This document shows, in pieces, positions 7,150 through 14,172 of a stretch of 14,786 nucleotides of DNA (position 1 is its first letter; the number at the start of each line of letters is the position of its first letter). The stretch spans positions 1 to 14,786 of the forward strand of contig JAFGJF010000017.1 in assembly GCA_016929205.1 (NCBI GenBank), given 5' to 3'. Below the pieces are notes generated by a model, which made no database searches, was not told where the DNA came from, and saw only the letters and a program-made list of their open reading frames with translations. A program made the translations under genes and the position numbers. The stretch is from Anaerolineae bacterium (GTDB taxonomy: Bacteria; Chloroflexota; Anaerolineae; JAFGEY01).

Positions 7150-7854
7150 ATGAAAGCTGAATCTCGCCGCTTTATACATATGGGCATCAACTATGTCACT
7201 TTGCCGAACCCGCAGATCGATCAGCAGGCCAGCCTGACGTTTCAAAGCGCGCTGCTGTCGGCGGGCATAGACTTTACCACGATCGAGTTGAGTGAAAACC
7301 AGATCAAGGTACTGCGCAAATCACCGCTGCCGATCGAGATCCGGGTGATGACCAAAGCCACACAGCCCAAATCCTTTGGCCAGATCCTGGTCCTCGCCCC
7401 CGATCCGTATCGAGCCTTGAACAACTATAGTTCGGAAGTCGAGGCCGTTCTGGAAGCATTTGCACAGGCGTGGCCGGCTCCAAACAGGCAGATTCTTTCC
7501 TGTGACGTCACACTCCGCTGCCTGTATCCCTCAACCAGCGAACACGCCTTTCAAGAGCTGTGGGAACAAAGGCTTCACCGGCCACAGTCATCCTTGGCCA
7601 GGTTGGGCCGCCCCGTCTTGGGCGGTGGTTTACGCTTTGTGATGCCTCCTCAAGCTGGCGAGCCCGAACCAACCCAGATTGAGGTCAAGATTGAGTCCTT
7701 TTTGCAGGACGCGAAAAAAATATTTATCGAGACAAGGTTCTTGTGGCCGGAAGCAAGGCCGGTTGGTACGCCCTTTGGCGCGACCGCGCGACTGGAACAG
7801 GTCAATGCTTACATCTTGAATGAGGTCCAGGCCTTTATGACGGACGATACGTGA
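7150..7854 (+). CDS. Conserved-looking hypothetical protein, 234 aa, third gene of the operon
   Basis: I do not recognise this protein. It is soluble, without signal peptide, membrane helix or cysteine motif, and looks like a mixed alpha/beta fold. The N-terminal strand segment reads FIHMGINYVTL; after a Pro- and Arg-rich middle a C-terminal block has alternating charged and hydrophobic residues (QIEVKIESFLQDAKKIF) and ends in a helix. The general plan faintly recalls the poorly characterised TIGR04255-type proteins, but I would not name it so. The start is ATG at 7150 with AAGAGGA about 6 bases upstream; the longer frame from 7096 overlaps the glycosyltransferase end. It begins 16 bp after the glycosyltransferase stop on the same strand with no terminator between, so it is probably the last gene of the phosphodiesterase operon. 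No terminator is evident after it. Codon use resembles its neighbours, so it looks like a real gene. Confidence 0.7.
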   Translation: MKAESRRFIHMGINYVTLPNPQIDQQASLTFQSALLSAGIDFTTIELSENQIKVLRKSPLPIEIRVMTKATQPKSFGQILVLAPDPYRALNNYSSEVEAVLEAFAQAWPAPNRQILSCDVTLRCLYPSTSEHAFQELWEQRLHRPQSSLARLGRPVLGGGLRFVMPPQAGEPEPTQIEVKIESFLQDAKKIFIETRFLWPEARPVGTPFGATARLEQVNAYILNEVQAFMTDDT

Positions 7855-7870
7855 TCCGATCTGATGTCGT

Positions 7871-7899
7871 TTGCATCCCGCCGGAGATTCTTGTAAAAT
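7871..7899 (+). promoter_or_regulatory. Probable promoter of the radC-DUF4416-argJ operon
   Basis: TAAAAT (7894-7899) matches the -10 consensus at five of six bases and lies 17 bases after TTGCAT (7871-7876), a weaker -35 box. Transcription would start near 7906, which is the first base of the palindromic element at 7905-8032. If that is right, the whole element forms the 5' untranslated leader of the radC mRNA. Confidence 0.5.
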
Positions 7900-7904
7900 A
7901 GTCG

Positions 7905-8032
7905 TCTAGCAGCCTGTCGGAGTAATCGATTGTAGGCGCGATTTCCAATCGCGTATCTATGTTGCGCATCATAGAATGCCAAATCGCGATTCGGAAATCG
8001 CGGCTACCTACTCTCGCCGACAAACTGCTAGA
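7905..8032. repeat. REP/BIME-like palindromic element with GTAG heads
   Basis: A 128-bp near-perfect inverted repeat. The outer ends are TCTAGCAG and CTGCTAGA, and about 48 bases on each side match with small gaps. Inside each arm is a GTAG tetranucleotide (plus strand 7932-7935; minus strand in the right arm near 8003-8006) followed by a small hairpin, CGCGATT-TCC-AATCGCG on the left and CGCGATT-CGGA-AATCGCG on the right. The centre (7957-7974) is itself palindromic around TGCGCA. GTAG followed by a palindrome, present as an inverted pair, is the known form of REP sequences mobilised by REP-associated tyrosine transposases (RAYT). No transposase is present, so this is a non-autonomous copy. 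It carries no ORF, and no clear target-site duplication is visible beyond a possible TA. The extra outer repeat could alternatively mark a small MITE of another transposon family. Confidence 0.8.
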
Positions 8033-8061
8033 GTCGCGTGCATTCAAGCAAAGGAGCTGAC

Positions 8062-8784
8062 ATGGCCGAGCAATCGAACGATGTGGACGTAGCCTATCAA
8101 CCTATGATCCGCGATCTGCCGGAAAGCGAACGGCCGCGAGAACGGTTGATCAATTACGGTGCAAGCGCACTGTCGACAGCCGAGCTGCTGGCGATTATGC
8201 TCCGTATGGGCGTGCACGGAGAAAGCGTTATCAACCTGGCAACGCGAATCCTGGTTGAATGTGGCGGCTTGAGCGGGCTGGCAAAAGCCAGTTTTGGAGA
8301 ATTGGTCAGGATCAATGGCATTGGCCCGGTCAAAGTCACGCAGATCAAAGCGGCGCTGGAATTGGGCCGACGCCTGTTGATTGAATCGCCACAGGATCGA
8401 CCGCAGATTCGTTCTCCGGCCGACGCCGCCAACCTGGTGATGATGGAAATGAGCCTGCTCGAACAGGAGCATCTCCGCTTGCTTTTGCTCGATACAAAGA
8501 ACCGGGTGCTCAAAATGCCTACGGTTTACATCGGCAATCTCAATACCAGTGTGATTCGCGTGGGTGAGTTGTTCCGGCATGCGCTGCGCGAGAATTGTGC
8601 CAGCATCATTGTCGTTCATAATCACCCAAGTGGCGATCCGTCGCCATCGCCAGAAGACGTGCAGGTAACAGAACGTATTGTCCAGGCGGGCAAAATGCTC
8701 GACATCGACGTGCTCGACCACCTGATTATCGGCAAGCAGCGATTTGTCAGCCTGAAAGAACGTCGATTGGGATTCGAGGTCTAG
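8062..8784 (+). CDS. radC: RadC family protein with JAMM/MPN+ domain
   Basis: A 240-residue protein of the RadC family. The N-terminal part has the conserved [22 protein letters not shown] block and a helix-hairpin-helix (about 81-104, [18 protein letters not shown]). The C-terminal JAMM metal site is complete: E159, then H186 and H188 in [15 protein letters not shown]196 and D199. Despite the old name, a direct role in repair is not proven; RadC proteins are JAMM metalloprotein-like and are often linked with DNA processing and horizontal-transfer regions. The start is ATG at 8062 with AAGGAG 5 bases upstream; a GTG at 8038 would add eight residues unlike the family. It is the first gene of a compact three-gene unit and stands behind the palindromic element, which would lie in its mRNA leader. 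Length is typical (about 225-245). Confidence 0.95.
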   Translation: MAEQSNDVDVAYQPMIRDLPESERPRERLINYGASALSTAELLAIMLRMGVHGESVINLATRILVECGGLSGLAKASFGELVRINGIGPVKVTQIKAALELGRRLLIESPQDRPQIRSPADAANLVMMEMSLLEQEHLRLLLLDTKNRVLKMPTVYIGNLNTSVIRVGELFRHALRENCASIIVVHNHPSGDPSPSPEDVQVTERIVQAGKMLDIDVLDHLIIGKQRFVSLKERRLGFEV

Positions 8785-9336
8785 ATGGGGACAGCCAAAC
8801 CACCCAAACCGGTCAAACTCATCGTCAGCGCCTTTGCACCAGACGATGCGTTTTTACAACAAATCAAACCATTGTTGGTTGACGAATGGGGCACAATCGA
8901 CTTTGAGAGCGCCCTGCTGCCCTTTGAGCACACCCCCTATTATGCCCAAGAATTCGGGCACGGGTTGGTGCGACGTGTCTGGGCCTTTGAAAAATTGATC
9001 GATCCCGGCGATCTGGCAGCGATCAAGGTTCGTTGTAACGAACTGGAGCAGCGGTCTGCTTTAGATGGCAAGCGCCGGATCAATCTTGATTCCGGTTACA
9101 TTTCGATGGCCAAGCTGGTCTTGGCGACGACCAAGAATCACGGGCACCGGATCTACATTGGCCAATCTCCGAAAGCGGTTGGCATTTATGCCGAGGTCAC
9201 GCTGCACTATCGTGACAAGGCATTTCGTCCCTGGGAGTGCACTTATCCCGACTATGCCACACCGGAATATTGTGATCTGTTTCAAACTATCCGCCAGCAA
9301 TACGTTGCTCAACTGCGCGAAGGAGAATGGTTATGA
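8785..9336 (+). CDS. DUF4416 family protein
   Basis: A 183-residue protein of unknown function that matches DUF4416 along its full length as I remember the family: the opening KPPKPVKLIVSAF, LPFEHTPYYAQEFG at 45-58, the block VWAFEKLIDPGDLAAIKV at 65-82, RRINLDSGYISMAKLVLATT at 97-116, then IYAEVTLHYRD and ECTYPDYATPEYCDLF near the end. The many conserved Asp, Tyr and His residues suggest an enzyme, but no reaction is known to me. The ATG follows the radC stop directly (TAGATG), with GAGGT 4 bases before it, and its own stop overlaps the argJ start in ATGA. Translation of all three genes is therefore likely to be coupled. Its placement beside argJ and radC gives no clear hint of function. Confidence 0.85.
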   Translation: MGTAKPPKPVKLIVSAFAPDDAFLQQIKPLLVDEWGTIDFESALLPFEHTPYYAQEFGHGLVRRVWAFEKLIDPGDLAAIKVRCNELEQRSALDGKRRINLDSGYISMAKLVLATTKNHGHRIYIGQSPKAVGIYAEVTLHYRDKAFRPWECTYPDYATPEYCDLFQTIRQQYVAQLREGEWL

Positions 9337-10565
9337 CCGTCATTGCACAATTGCCAGACCCACATCTGACGCTGGTACCCGGGTTTCGCGCAGCGGGCGT
9401 GGCCTGCGGGCTGAAAAAGGATGGTGGCCTTGACCTGGCGCTGATCTGTGCCGATACGCCTTGTGCCGCGGCAGCGGTTTTTACAAAGAATCGCGTCCAG
9501 GCGGCCCCCGTGCTGTACGATCGATCGCTGATCGAGGCCGGGACCCCGGCGCGCGCGATCGTCATCAACAGCGGCAACGCCAACGCCTGCACCGGCAAGC
9601 AAGGTGACGCAGACACACTGCGTATGGCACAACTGGTAGGCCAGGCATTGCATATCAAAGCCGATGAGGTGCTCGTGATGTCCACAGGTGTCATTGGCCA
9701 ACCGCTGCCTATGGACACCATTGCCCGAGGGATCGCATTGGGCGGGCAGGCGCTTGCCGGCGACGGCGGTCACGCTGCGGCGCGTGCGATCATGACCACC
9801 GACACTCGCCCCAAGGAAGCGGCGGCGCAGGTGCAGGTGGGCGGTGCCAAGGTAACCATCGCCGGAATGTGCAAAGGATCGGGTATGATCCACCCCGATA
9901 TGGCGACGATGCTGTCGGCGATCGTCACCGACGCCGCACTAGATCGCCGGGTTCTGCAAACGGCGCTGAGCGCCGTCGTCGAGCGCACCTTTAACATGAT
10001 CACCGTGGATGGCGACAGCAGCACCAACGATACCGTCCTGCTTTTGGCCAACGGCCAGGCCGGAAACCCGATCATTTCGGATGCGACCTCGCCCGAGTAC
10101 GCGGCATTTGTCGACGGCTTATTGGACGTTGCGACGACGTTGTCCCAAGCCATTGTCCGTGACGGCGAAGGTGCCACCAAGTTTGTGACGATCCAGGTGA
10201 CCGGAGCGGCCGATTTTGGCGCAGCGAAACAGGTTGCCAAAACGATCGCCAATTCCAGCCTCGTCAAAACGGCGATCTATGGCCAGGATGCCAACTGGGG
10301 GCGCGTCATCTGTGCAGCGGGATACAGCGGCATCGAAATCGATCCCGCCCGATTGTCGCTGTGGATGGAAAATGAGATTGATGCGCTGCACCTGGTTCGA
10401 GATGGCGCGCCTTTTGAAATTGACGAGCCGCGGGCGGCAACCATCTTGGCTCAGGACGAGGTTGTTTTCCGCCTCGATCTGGGACAGGGCCAGGCCGAAG
10501 CCACAGTGTGGACGTGCGACCTGACTCACGAATACGTCAACATTAACGCCCATTATCGAACATAG
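9333..10565 (+). CDS. argJ: Bifunctional glutamate N-acetyltransferase / amino-acid acetyltransferase
   Basis: A 410-residue protein of normal ArgJ length. ArgJ transfers the acetyl group of N-acetylornithine to glutamate in the cyclic arginine pathway, and bifunctional forms also acetylate glutamate from acetyl-CoA. The proenzyme cuts itself between Ala and Thr in the conserved motif; here KGSGMIHPDMATML gives cleavage at A191/T192, so alpha and beta chains of about 191 and 219 residues. Other family blocks are AVFTKNRVQAAPV (48-60), VINSGNANACTG (77-88), VMSTGVIG and ending EYVNINAHYRT. Whether it is mono- or bifunctional cannot be told from sequence. The start is ATG at 9333, overlapping the DUF4416 stop, with AAGGAG 7 bases upstream; an ATG at 9327 lies too close to that site. 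No other arginine genes are in the window. Confidence 0.97.
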   Translation: MTVIAQLPDPHLTLVPGFRAAGVACGLKKDGGLDLALICADTPCAAAAVFTKNRVQAAPVLYDRSLIEAGTPARAIVINSGNANACTGKQGDADTLRMAQLVGQALHIKADEVLVMSTGVIGQPLPMDTIARGIALGGQALAGDGGHAAARAIMTTDTRPKEAAAQVQVGGAKVTIAGMCKGSGMIHPDMATMLSAIVTDAALDRRVLQTALSAVVERTFNMITVDGDSSTNDTVLLLANGQAGNPIISDATSPEYAAFVDGLLDVATTLSQAIVRDGEGATKFVTIQVTGAADFGAAKQVAKTIANSSLVKTAIYGQDANWGRVICAAGYSGIEIDPARLSLWMENEIDALHLVRDGAPFEIDEPRAATILAQDEVVFRLDLGQGQAEATVWTCDLTHEYVNINAHYRT

Positions 10566-10581
10566 CAAAATACACTTACCG

Positions 10582-10606
10582 GGAGCGCGAGCATCTCGCT
10601 TGCTCC
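10582..10606. repeat. REP-like hairpin between argJ and the HEAT-repeat gene
   Basis: GGAGC-GCGAG pairs with CTCGC-TT-GCTCC across a three-base loop CAT, giving a 10-bp stem with a two-base bulge. It begins 16 bp after the argJ stop. It lacks a following T run, so it is a poor intrinsic terminator. A short, GC-rich, imperfect palindrome built of GAGC/GCTC units in an intergenic space looks like a copy of a dispersed repeat; similar hairpins occur, as I recall, in several bacteria with many palindromic repeats, but I cannot confirm copy number from one window. Confidence 0.5.
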
Positions 10607-10623
10607 AATAAAAGGTCCTTTTG

Positions 10624-11607
10624 ATGACAAACAGAAAATCAAAATCTCGCGCGTTTATACTCGTTTTACAATCGCTTCTAGAGCCTGAGCTGCCACTTGG
10701 CGTGGTTCACAAGCTGTCGAATCTGTTACCCGACGAGTTTGCTGCCTTGGCCCAGGTCTGGCCTGGCCTGCCTGTCGAACGCAGGCGTGACATCCTTTCG
10801 CAAATGGTCGAGGCATCGGAGGCCGATATTGAAGCCGACTTTACTCAAATATTCACCACGGGATTGAACGATCCCGATCCGCAGGTTCGGGCCCTGTCGA
10901 TTGAGGGCTTGTGGGAGAACGAGGAACAGACCCTGATCCACCCGTTGATTCGCTTGCTACACAACGACCCATCGACCATCGTGCGCGAAACAGCCGCCGT
11001 ATCGCTCGGCCGGTTTGCGCTGTTGGCCGAACTGGACAGACTGCAGCCCCATTTTGCCGATCTGGTCTGGAATGCTCTATGGGACACCATCCATGCGCCC
11101 AAAGAAGAGCTGGATGTCCGCCGGCGCGCGGTTGAATCGATCGCTTATTTCGGCCGGCAAGAAGCGCTCGAGATCATTGAACAAGCCTACAACCACGAAG
11201 AACCGAGAATGCGCGCCAGCGCGGTTTACGCGATGGGACGCAGCGCCGACGATAGGTGGGAAAACATTGTGTTGGACGAACTGGACTCGGAGGACGACGA
11301 AATACGCTTTGAGGCGGTGCGCACGTGTGGTGCACTGCAGCTCGACTCGAGCGTGATGCCGTTGAGCAAGCTGGTCGTCGATCCCGACGCGGAGGTGAAG
11401 CAAATGGCTGCCTGGGCGTTGGGACAGATTGGCGGCGCCGAAGCCCGTCGTGTGCTCGAGATCTGCTGTGAGCAAGGCGACGAAGCCCTCCAGGAAGCGG
11501 CAGAAGAGGCACTGGACGAGATGGACCTATTGCAGGGTTCGCTCGATTTTTCGATGTACGACTTTGGCTCCATGGAAGACGCAGCCGACGATATCGAACA
11601 AGACTAA
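10624..11607 (+). CDS. HEAT-repeat protein
   Basis: A 327-residue soluble protein built of helical repeats. At least six HEAT-like units are visible, starting near residues 79, 113, 163, 190, 224 and 251; each has the pattern D/P-x-x-V/M-R/K-x-x-A-(V/A)-x-A-x-G, for example DPSTIVRETAAVSLGRF, EEPRMRASAVYAMGR and DPDAEVKQMAAWALGQIGG. HEAT proteins act as protein-binding scaffolds; in bacteria they occur in phycobilin lyases and many unassigned adaptors. The last 40 residues are strongly acidic. No catalytic motif, signal peptide or membrane helix is visible. ATG at 10624 was chosen; an in-frame TTG lies directly before it, and AAAGG 8 bases upstream serves either. The gene is followed after 16 bp by the AEC transporter, so the two may be cotranscribed. 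Its partner is unknown. Confidence 0.85.
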   Translation: MTNRKSKSRAFILVLQSLLEPELPLGVVHKLSNLLPDEFAALAQVWPGLPVERRRDILSQMVEASEADIEADFTQIFTTGLNDPDPQVRALSIEGLWENEEQTLIHPLIRLLHNDPSTIVRETAAVSLGRFALLAELDRLQPHFADLVWNALWDTIHAPKEELDVRRRAVESIAYFGRQEALEIIEQAYNHEEPRMRASAVYAMGRSADDRWENIVLDELDSEDDEIRFEAVRTCGALQLDSSVMPLSKLVVDPDAEVKQMAAWALGQIGGAEARRVLEICCEQGDEALQEAAEEALDEMDLLQGSLDFSMYDFGSMEDAADDIEQD

Positions 11608-11623
11608 CCAGAGGTGGAGCCAA

Positions 11624-12541
11624 TTGAATATCGTTCTCAGCATCTTTGTTAACAACATTTTGCCCGTTTTTCTCATCATCAGCGCCGGCGCACTGCTCGG
11701 ACTGACTGTCAAGCCGGATGTCAGGGCCGTTTCACGCACGACCTTTTACGCATTGACGCCCTGCATCGTCTTTTCATCGCTGACCAATGCCAGGTTGAGT
11801 GGATCGGAGACCGGCGAGGTTGTGATTTTTGCTGTTTTGGCGACGCTGGTGACGACCGCATTGGCGTGGCTGCTCGCCGCGATCCTGGGGTGGAATGGCA
11901 AACGCCGGCGGGCCCTTCTGTTGCCCATCCTGGTCGTCAATTCCGGCAATTTTGGGCTGTCGGTCGTATTCTTTGCCTTTGGGCCTGACGCCCAAGCCAG
12001 AGCGATGATCTACTTTGTGACAACGGCCTCGCTGGCCAGCACCCTGGGCGTTATCCTTGCTGCAGGGGGCAGTTCCTGGCGCCAGGCGCTGAGCAACGTC
12101 GTTCGCATCCCAATGCTGTATGCCGTCGTCGCTGCGATTGTCGTGATGATCCTGGGCGATCGATTTCGAATGCCGCAGATACTGAGCCGTCCCATTGAGC
12201 TATTGGGCAGCGCGGCAGTGCCGTTGATGCTGGTCATCTTGGGCATGCAGTTGGTGCAGAGCGTACAAGGCTTGCGGGGTCGTATTGCTCCAATCTTGCT
12301 GGCAACGGCATTCCGGTTGCTCGCTGCGCCCCTGGTCGCGGTGCCCATAGCCTGGTTGACTGACGTCAGCGGCCTAACCTACCAGGCCTGTATGCTGGAG
12401 GCCAGTATGCCAGCGGGCGTGACCAGTGCGATCCTGGCTCTCGAATACGACCTCGAACCCGAGACGGTGACGAGTACCATTTTTGTCTCGACGTTGTTAA
12501 GTGCGTTGACGCTCAGCGTCTTGATCGCGCTGATTAGATAA
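11624..12541 (+). CDS. AEC (auxin efflux carrier) family permease
   Basis: A 305-residue membrane protein with about ten hydrophobic segments in a 5+5 arrangement, typical of the AEC/PIN-like transporter family (Mem_trans), which exports or imports small organic acids such as malate or malonate in bacteria. Supporting motifs are FYALTPCIVFSSL at about 41-53 and VVNSGNFGLSVVFFAFG at about 104-120, the conserved N-x-GN-x-G element in the broken helix. The second half repeats the plan with AVPLMLVILGMQL and an ending ASMPAGVTSAILALEY, then the last helix. The substrate cannot be predicted. The start is TTG at 11624, preceded by the ribosome site GAGGTGGAG four bases away; a longer frame reaches back into the HEAT gene and is not supported. 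The stop is 32 bp before the aminotransferase gene, so the three genes could form one unit. Confidence 0.87.
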   Translation: MNIVLSIFVNNILPVFLIISAGALLGLTVKPDVRAVSRTTFYALTPCIVFSSLTNARLSGSETGEVVIFAVLATLVTTALAWLLAAILGWNGKRRRALLLPILVVNSGNFGLSVVFFAFGPDAQARAMIYFVTTASLASTLGVILAAGGSSWRQALSNVVRIPMLYAVVAAIVVMILGDRFRMPQILSRPIELLGSAAVPLMLVILGMQLVQSVQGLRGRIAPILLATAFRLLAAPLVAVPIAWLTDVSGLTYQACMLEASMPAGVTSAILALEYDLEPETVTSTIFVSTLLSALTLSVLIALIR

Positions 12542-12573
12542 CGTAGGCTGTTTACAAAACAAAGGAGACTGTT

Positions 12574-13797
12574 ATGACCAAGCTGGCGATTGACGGCGGA
12601 GAGCCGACACGAACCCTTGCCTTTCCATCCTGGCCCATCTGGGATAAACGCGAAGAAGAATTGTTGCTGCAGGTATTGCATTCGGGACGGTGGGGCGTCC
12701 TGGACGGCGACCAGGTCCATACCTTTGAGGCCCGTTTTGCCGAGTTCCAGGGCGCAAAACACGCGCTCTGCGTGACCAACGGCACGTCGGCACTCGAGAT
12801 CGCATTGCGCGCCCTGGGCATCGGGCCGGGCGATGAGGTGATCACCACCCCATATACATTTGTTGCCACACCCAGCGCCGCGTTCCTGACGGGAGCAAGG
12901 CCGGTGTTTGTCGACATCGATCCTGAAACCTATATGATTGATCCGGCCAAAATAAAAGCCGCGATCACCGAGCGAACCAAGGTCATCATGCCCGCCCACA
13001 TCGCCGGTTGTCCGCCAGACCTGGACGCAATACTGGACATCGCCCGAAAACACAACCTCTATGTGCTCGAGGATGCGTGCCAGGCCTGGGGGGCAGAGTG
13101 GAAGGGTATTCCTGTTGGTGCGATCGGCGACCTGGGCTGCTTTAGCTTCCAGGCCAGTAAAAACATCAATGCCGGAGAAGGCGGAGCGATCGTGACCAAC
13201 AATCCCGAATTGGACGAACGGTGTTGGTCGTTGCACAACTGCGGGCGCACGCGAACCGGCGAATGGTACCAGCACGAAGTATTGGGGTGGAACCACCGTA
13301 TGACCGAATGGCAAGGCGCGATCCTGCTCGCACAGTTAGAGCGGCTGCCCAGGCACATTGAAACGCGCTGCGACAACGCTGCTTATCTCACCACACAATT
13401 GAACGAGATAAAAGGCATTCGCCCCGCCAAAGTGGATAAACGCATCACCCGCCATGCCTGGCACCTGTACATGGCGACCTACGATCCCGAGGCCTTTGGT
13501 GGCAAACCATGTCGTGCCTTCATCGCCGCGCTCAACGCCGAGGGCATTCCCTGCTCGTCGGGCTACGGGCCGCTAAACCACGCACCGTCGATCCGTCGAG
13601 CGTTGGCCGAACAGCAAGGCACGATCAAGGCCTGGGACATGTCCACAGCCGATCTGCCCGTGCTGCCGGCCTGTCCGGTAGCCGAAGACCTGTGCACGCG
13701 CACAATCTGGTTCAAACAAAGTATGCTGCTCGGCGATCACGAAGACATGGACGATATTGTCGCTGCCATCTCTAAAATCCAGAACGCCCTTGCATAA
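12574..13797 (+). CDS. DegT/DnrJ/EryC1/StrS-family PLP-dependent aminotransferase
   Basis: A 407-residue aminotransferase of the sugar-aminotransferase family, fold type I. Clear elements are AIDGGEPTRT at the N-terminus, the cofactor-binding NGTSALEIAL (69-78), ITTPYTFVAT, the PLP-pyridine Asp at D167 in LEDACQAWGA, and the Schiff-base lysine K196 in FSFQASKNINAGEGG. The start IDGGEP plus FPSWP is typical of the subgroup with cyclitol and AHBA-synthase-like enzymes (StsC/RifK type) rather than the UDP-sugar enzymes, so the substrate could be a keto-cyclitol or keto-sugar; this is only a lean. It uses glutamine or glutamate as amino donor. The start is ATG at 12574 with AAGGAG 7 bases upstream. 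No nucleotide-sugar or cyclitol genes lie next to it, which is unusual for the family. Confidence 0.92.
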   Translation: MTKLAIDGGEPTRTLAFPSWPIWDKREEELLLQVLHSGRWGVLDGDQVHTFEARFAEFQGAKHALCVTNGTSALEIALRALGIGPGDEVITTPYTFVATPSAAFLTGARPVFVDIDPETYMIDPAKIKAAITERTKVIMPAHIAGCPPDLDAILDIARKHNLYVLEDACQAWGAEWKGIPVGAIGDLGCFSFQASKNINAGEGGAIVTNNPELDERCWSLHNCGRTRTGEWYQHEVLGWNHRMTEWQGAILLAQLERLPRHIETRCDNAAYLTTQLNEIKGIRPAKVDKRITRHAWHLYMATYDPEAFGGKPCRAFIAALNAEGIPCSSGYGPLNHAPSIRRALAEQQGTIKAWDMSTADLPVLPACPVAEDLCTRTIWFKQSMLLGDHEDMDDIVAAISKIQNALA

Positions 13798-13834
13798 TCG
13801 TGCTGGTTGATACGCTCGCCGGCTCGCTGCCAAC

Positions 13835-13863
13835 TTGGCGATTCGGTGACGCTATGTTATAAT
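13835..13863 (+). promoter_or_regulatory. Extended -10 promoter of the acylphosphatase gene
   Basis: A perfect TATAAT (13858-13863) is preceded by the extended -10 TG (13855-13856) and, at 17 bases, by TTGGCG (13835-13840), four of six to consensus. The transcript would start near 13870 and give a leader of about 20 bases, with GAGGT just before the ATG at 13891. This is one of the best promoters in the window and marks a new transcription unit after the aminotransferase gene. Confidence 0.72.
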
Positions 13864-13890
13864 CTGCCCTTGCTACTTGTGAGGTGCGAC

Positions 13891-14172
13891 ATGTCTGTAC
13901 AAAAACGACTGGAAGCCACCGTCCATGGCTACGTGCAGGGCGTTGGCTTTCGTTATTGGGTCCGCGAGCAGGCCAGGTGGTTGAACTTGAGCGGTTACGT
14001 TCGCAACCTGCCCGATCGTACGGTCGAGGTTGTAGCCGAGGGAAACGATCAAGATCTTGCAGCGCTGCTTTCTCTGCTGCACGATGGCCCGCCTACTGCG
14101 TCGGTAAAAAAGGTAGACACAACGTGGCGGTCTAGCAGCGGATCGTTTCGTGGATTTGAGGTCAGATTCTAG
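13891..14172 (+). CDS. acyP: Acylphosphatase
   Basis: A 93-residue small enzyme that hydrolyses acyl phosphates such as 1,3-bisphosphoglycerate or carbamoyl phosphate. The signature VHGYVQGVGFRYWV is present with the catalytic Arg at R21, and the catalytic Asn is N39 in YVRNLPDRTVEVVAEG. Length is typical (about 90-95). The start is ATG at 13891, with GAGGT close before it; the frame runs open further up to 13807 but that part covers the promoter. Cytosolic, no signal peptide. It has its own strong promoter and overlaps the following FecR-like gene by one base at its TAG stop, so both are likely in one transcript. Its biological role is unclear in most bacteria. Confidence 0.95.
   Translation: MSVQKRLEATVHGYVQGVGFRYWVREQARWLNLSGYVRNLPDRTVEVVAEGNDQDLAALLSLLHDGPPTASVKKVDTTWRSSSGSFRGFEVRF

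Noticed and set aside
7905..8032. CRISPR repeat or insertion sequence at the palindromic element
   Set aside because: There are only two inverted arms, no regular direct repeats or spacers, and no transposase frame within it.
12379..13314. Minus-strand open frame of 311 codons opposite the aminotransferase and AEC end
   Set aside because: It spans two well-supported plus-strand genes and shows no domain pattern.
14131..14138. Further copy of TCTAGCAG, the outer end of the palindromic element
   Set aside because: Only eight bases match, inside the acylphosphatase coding region, with no GTAG hairpin nearby; chance is the best explanation.
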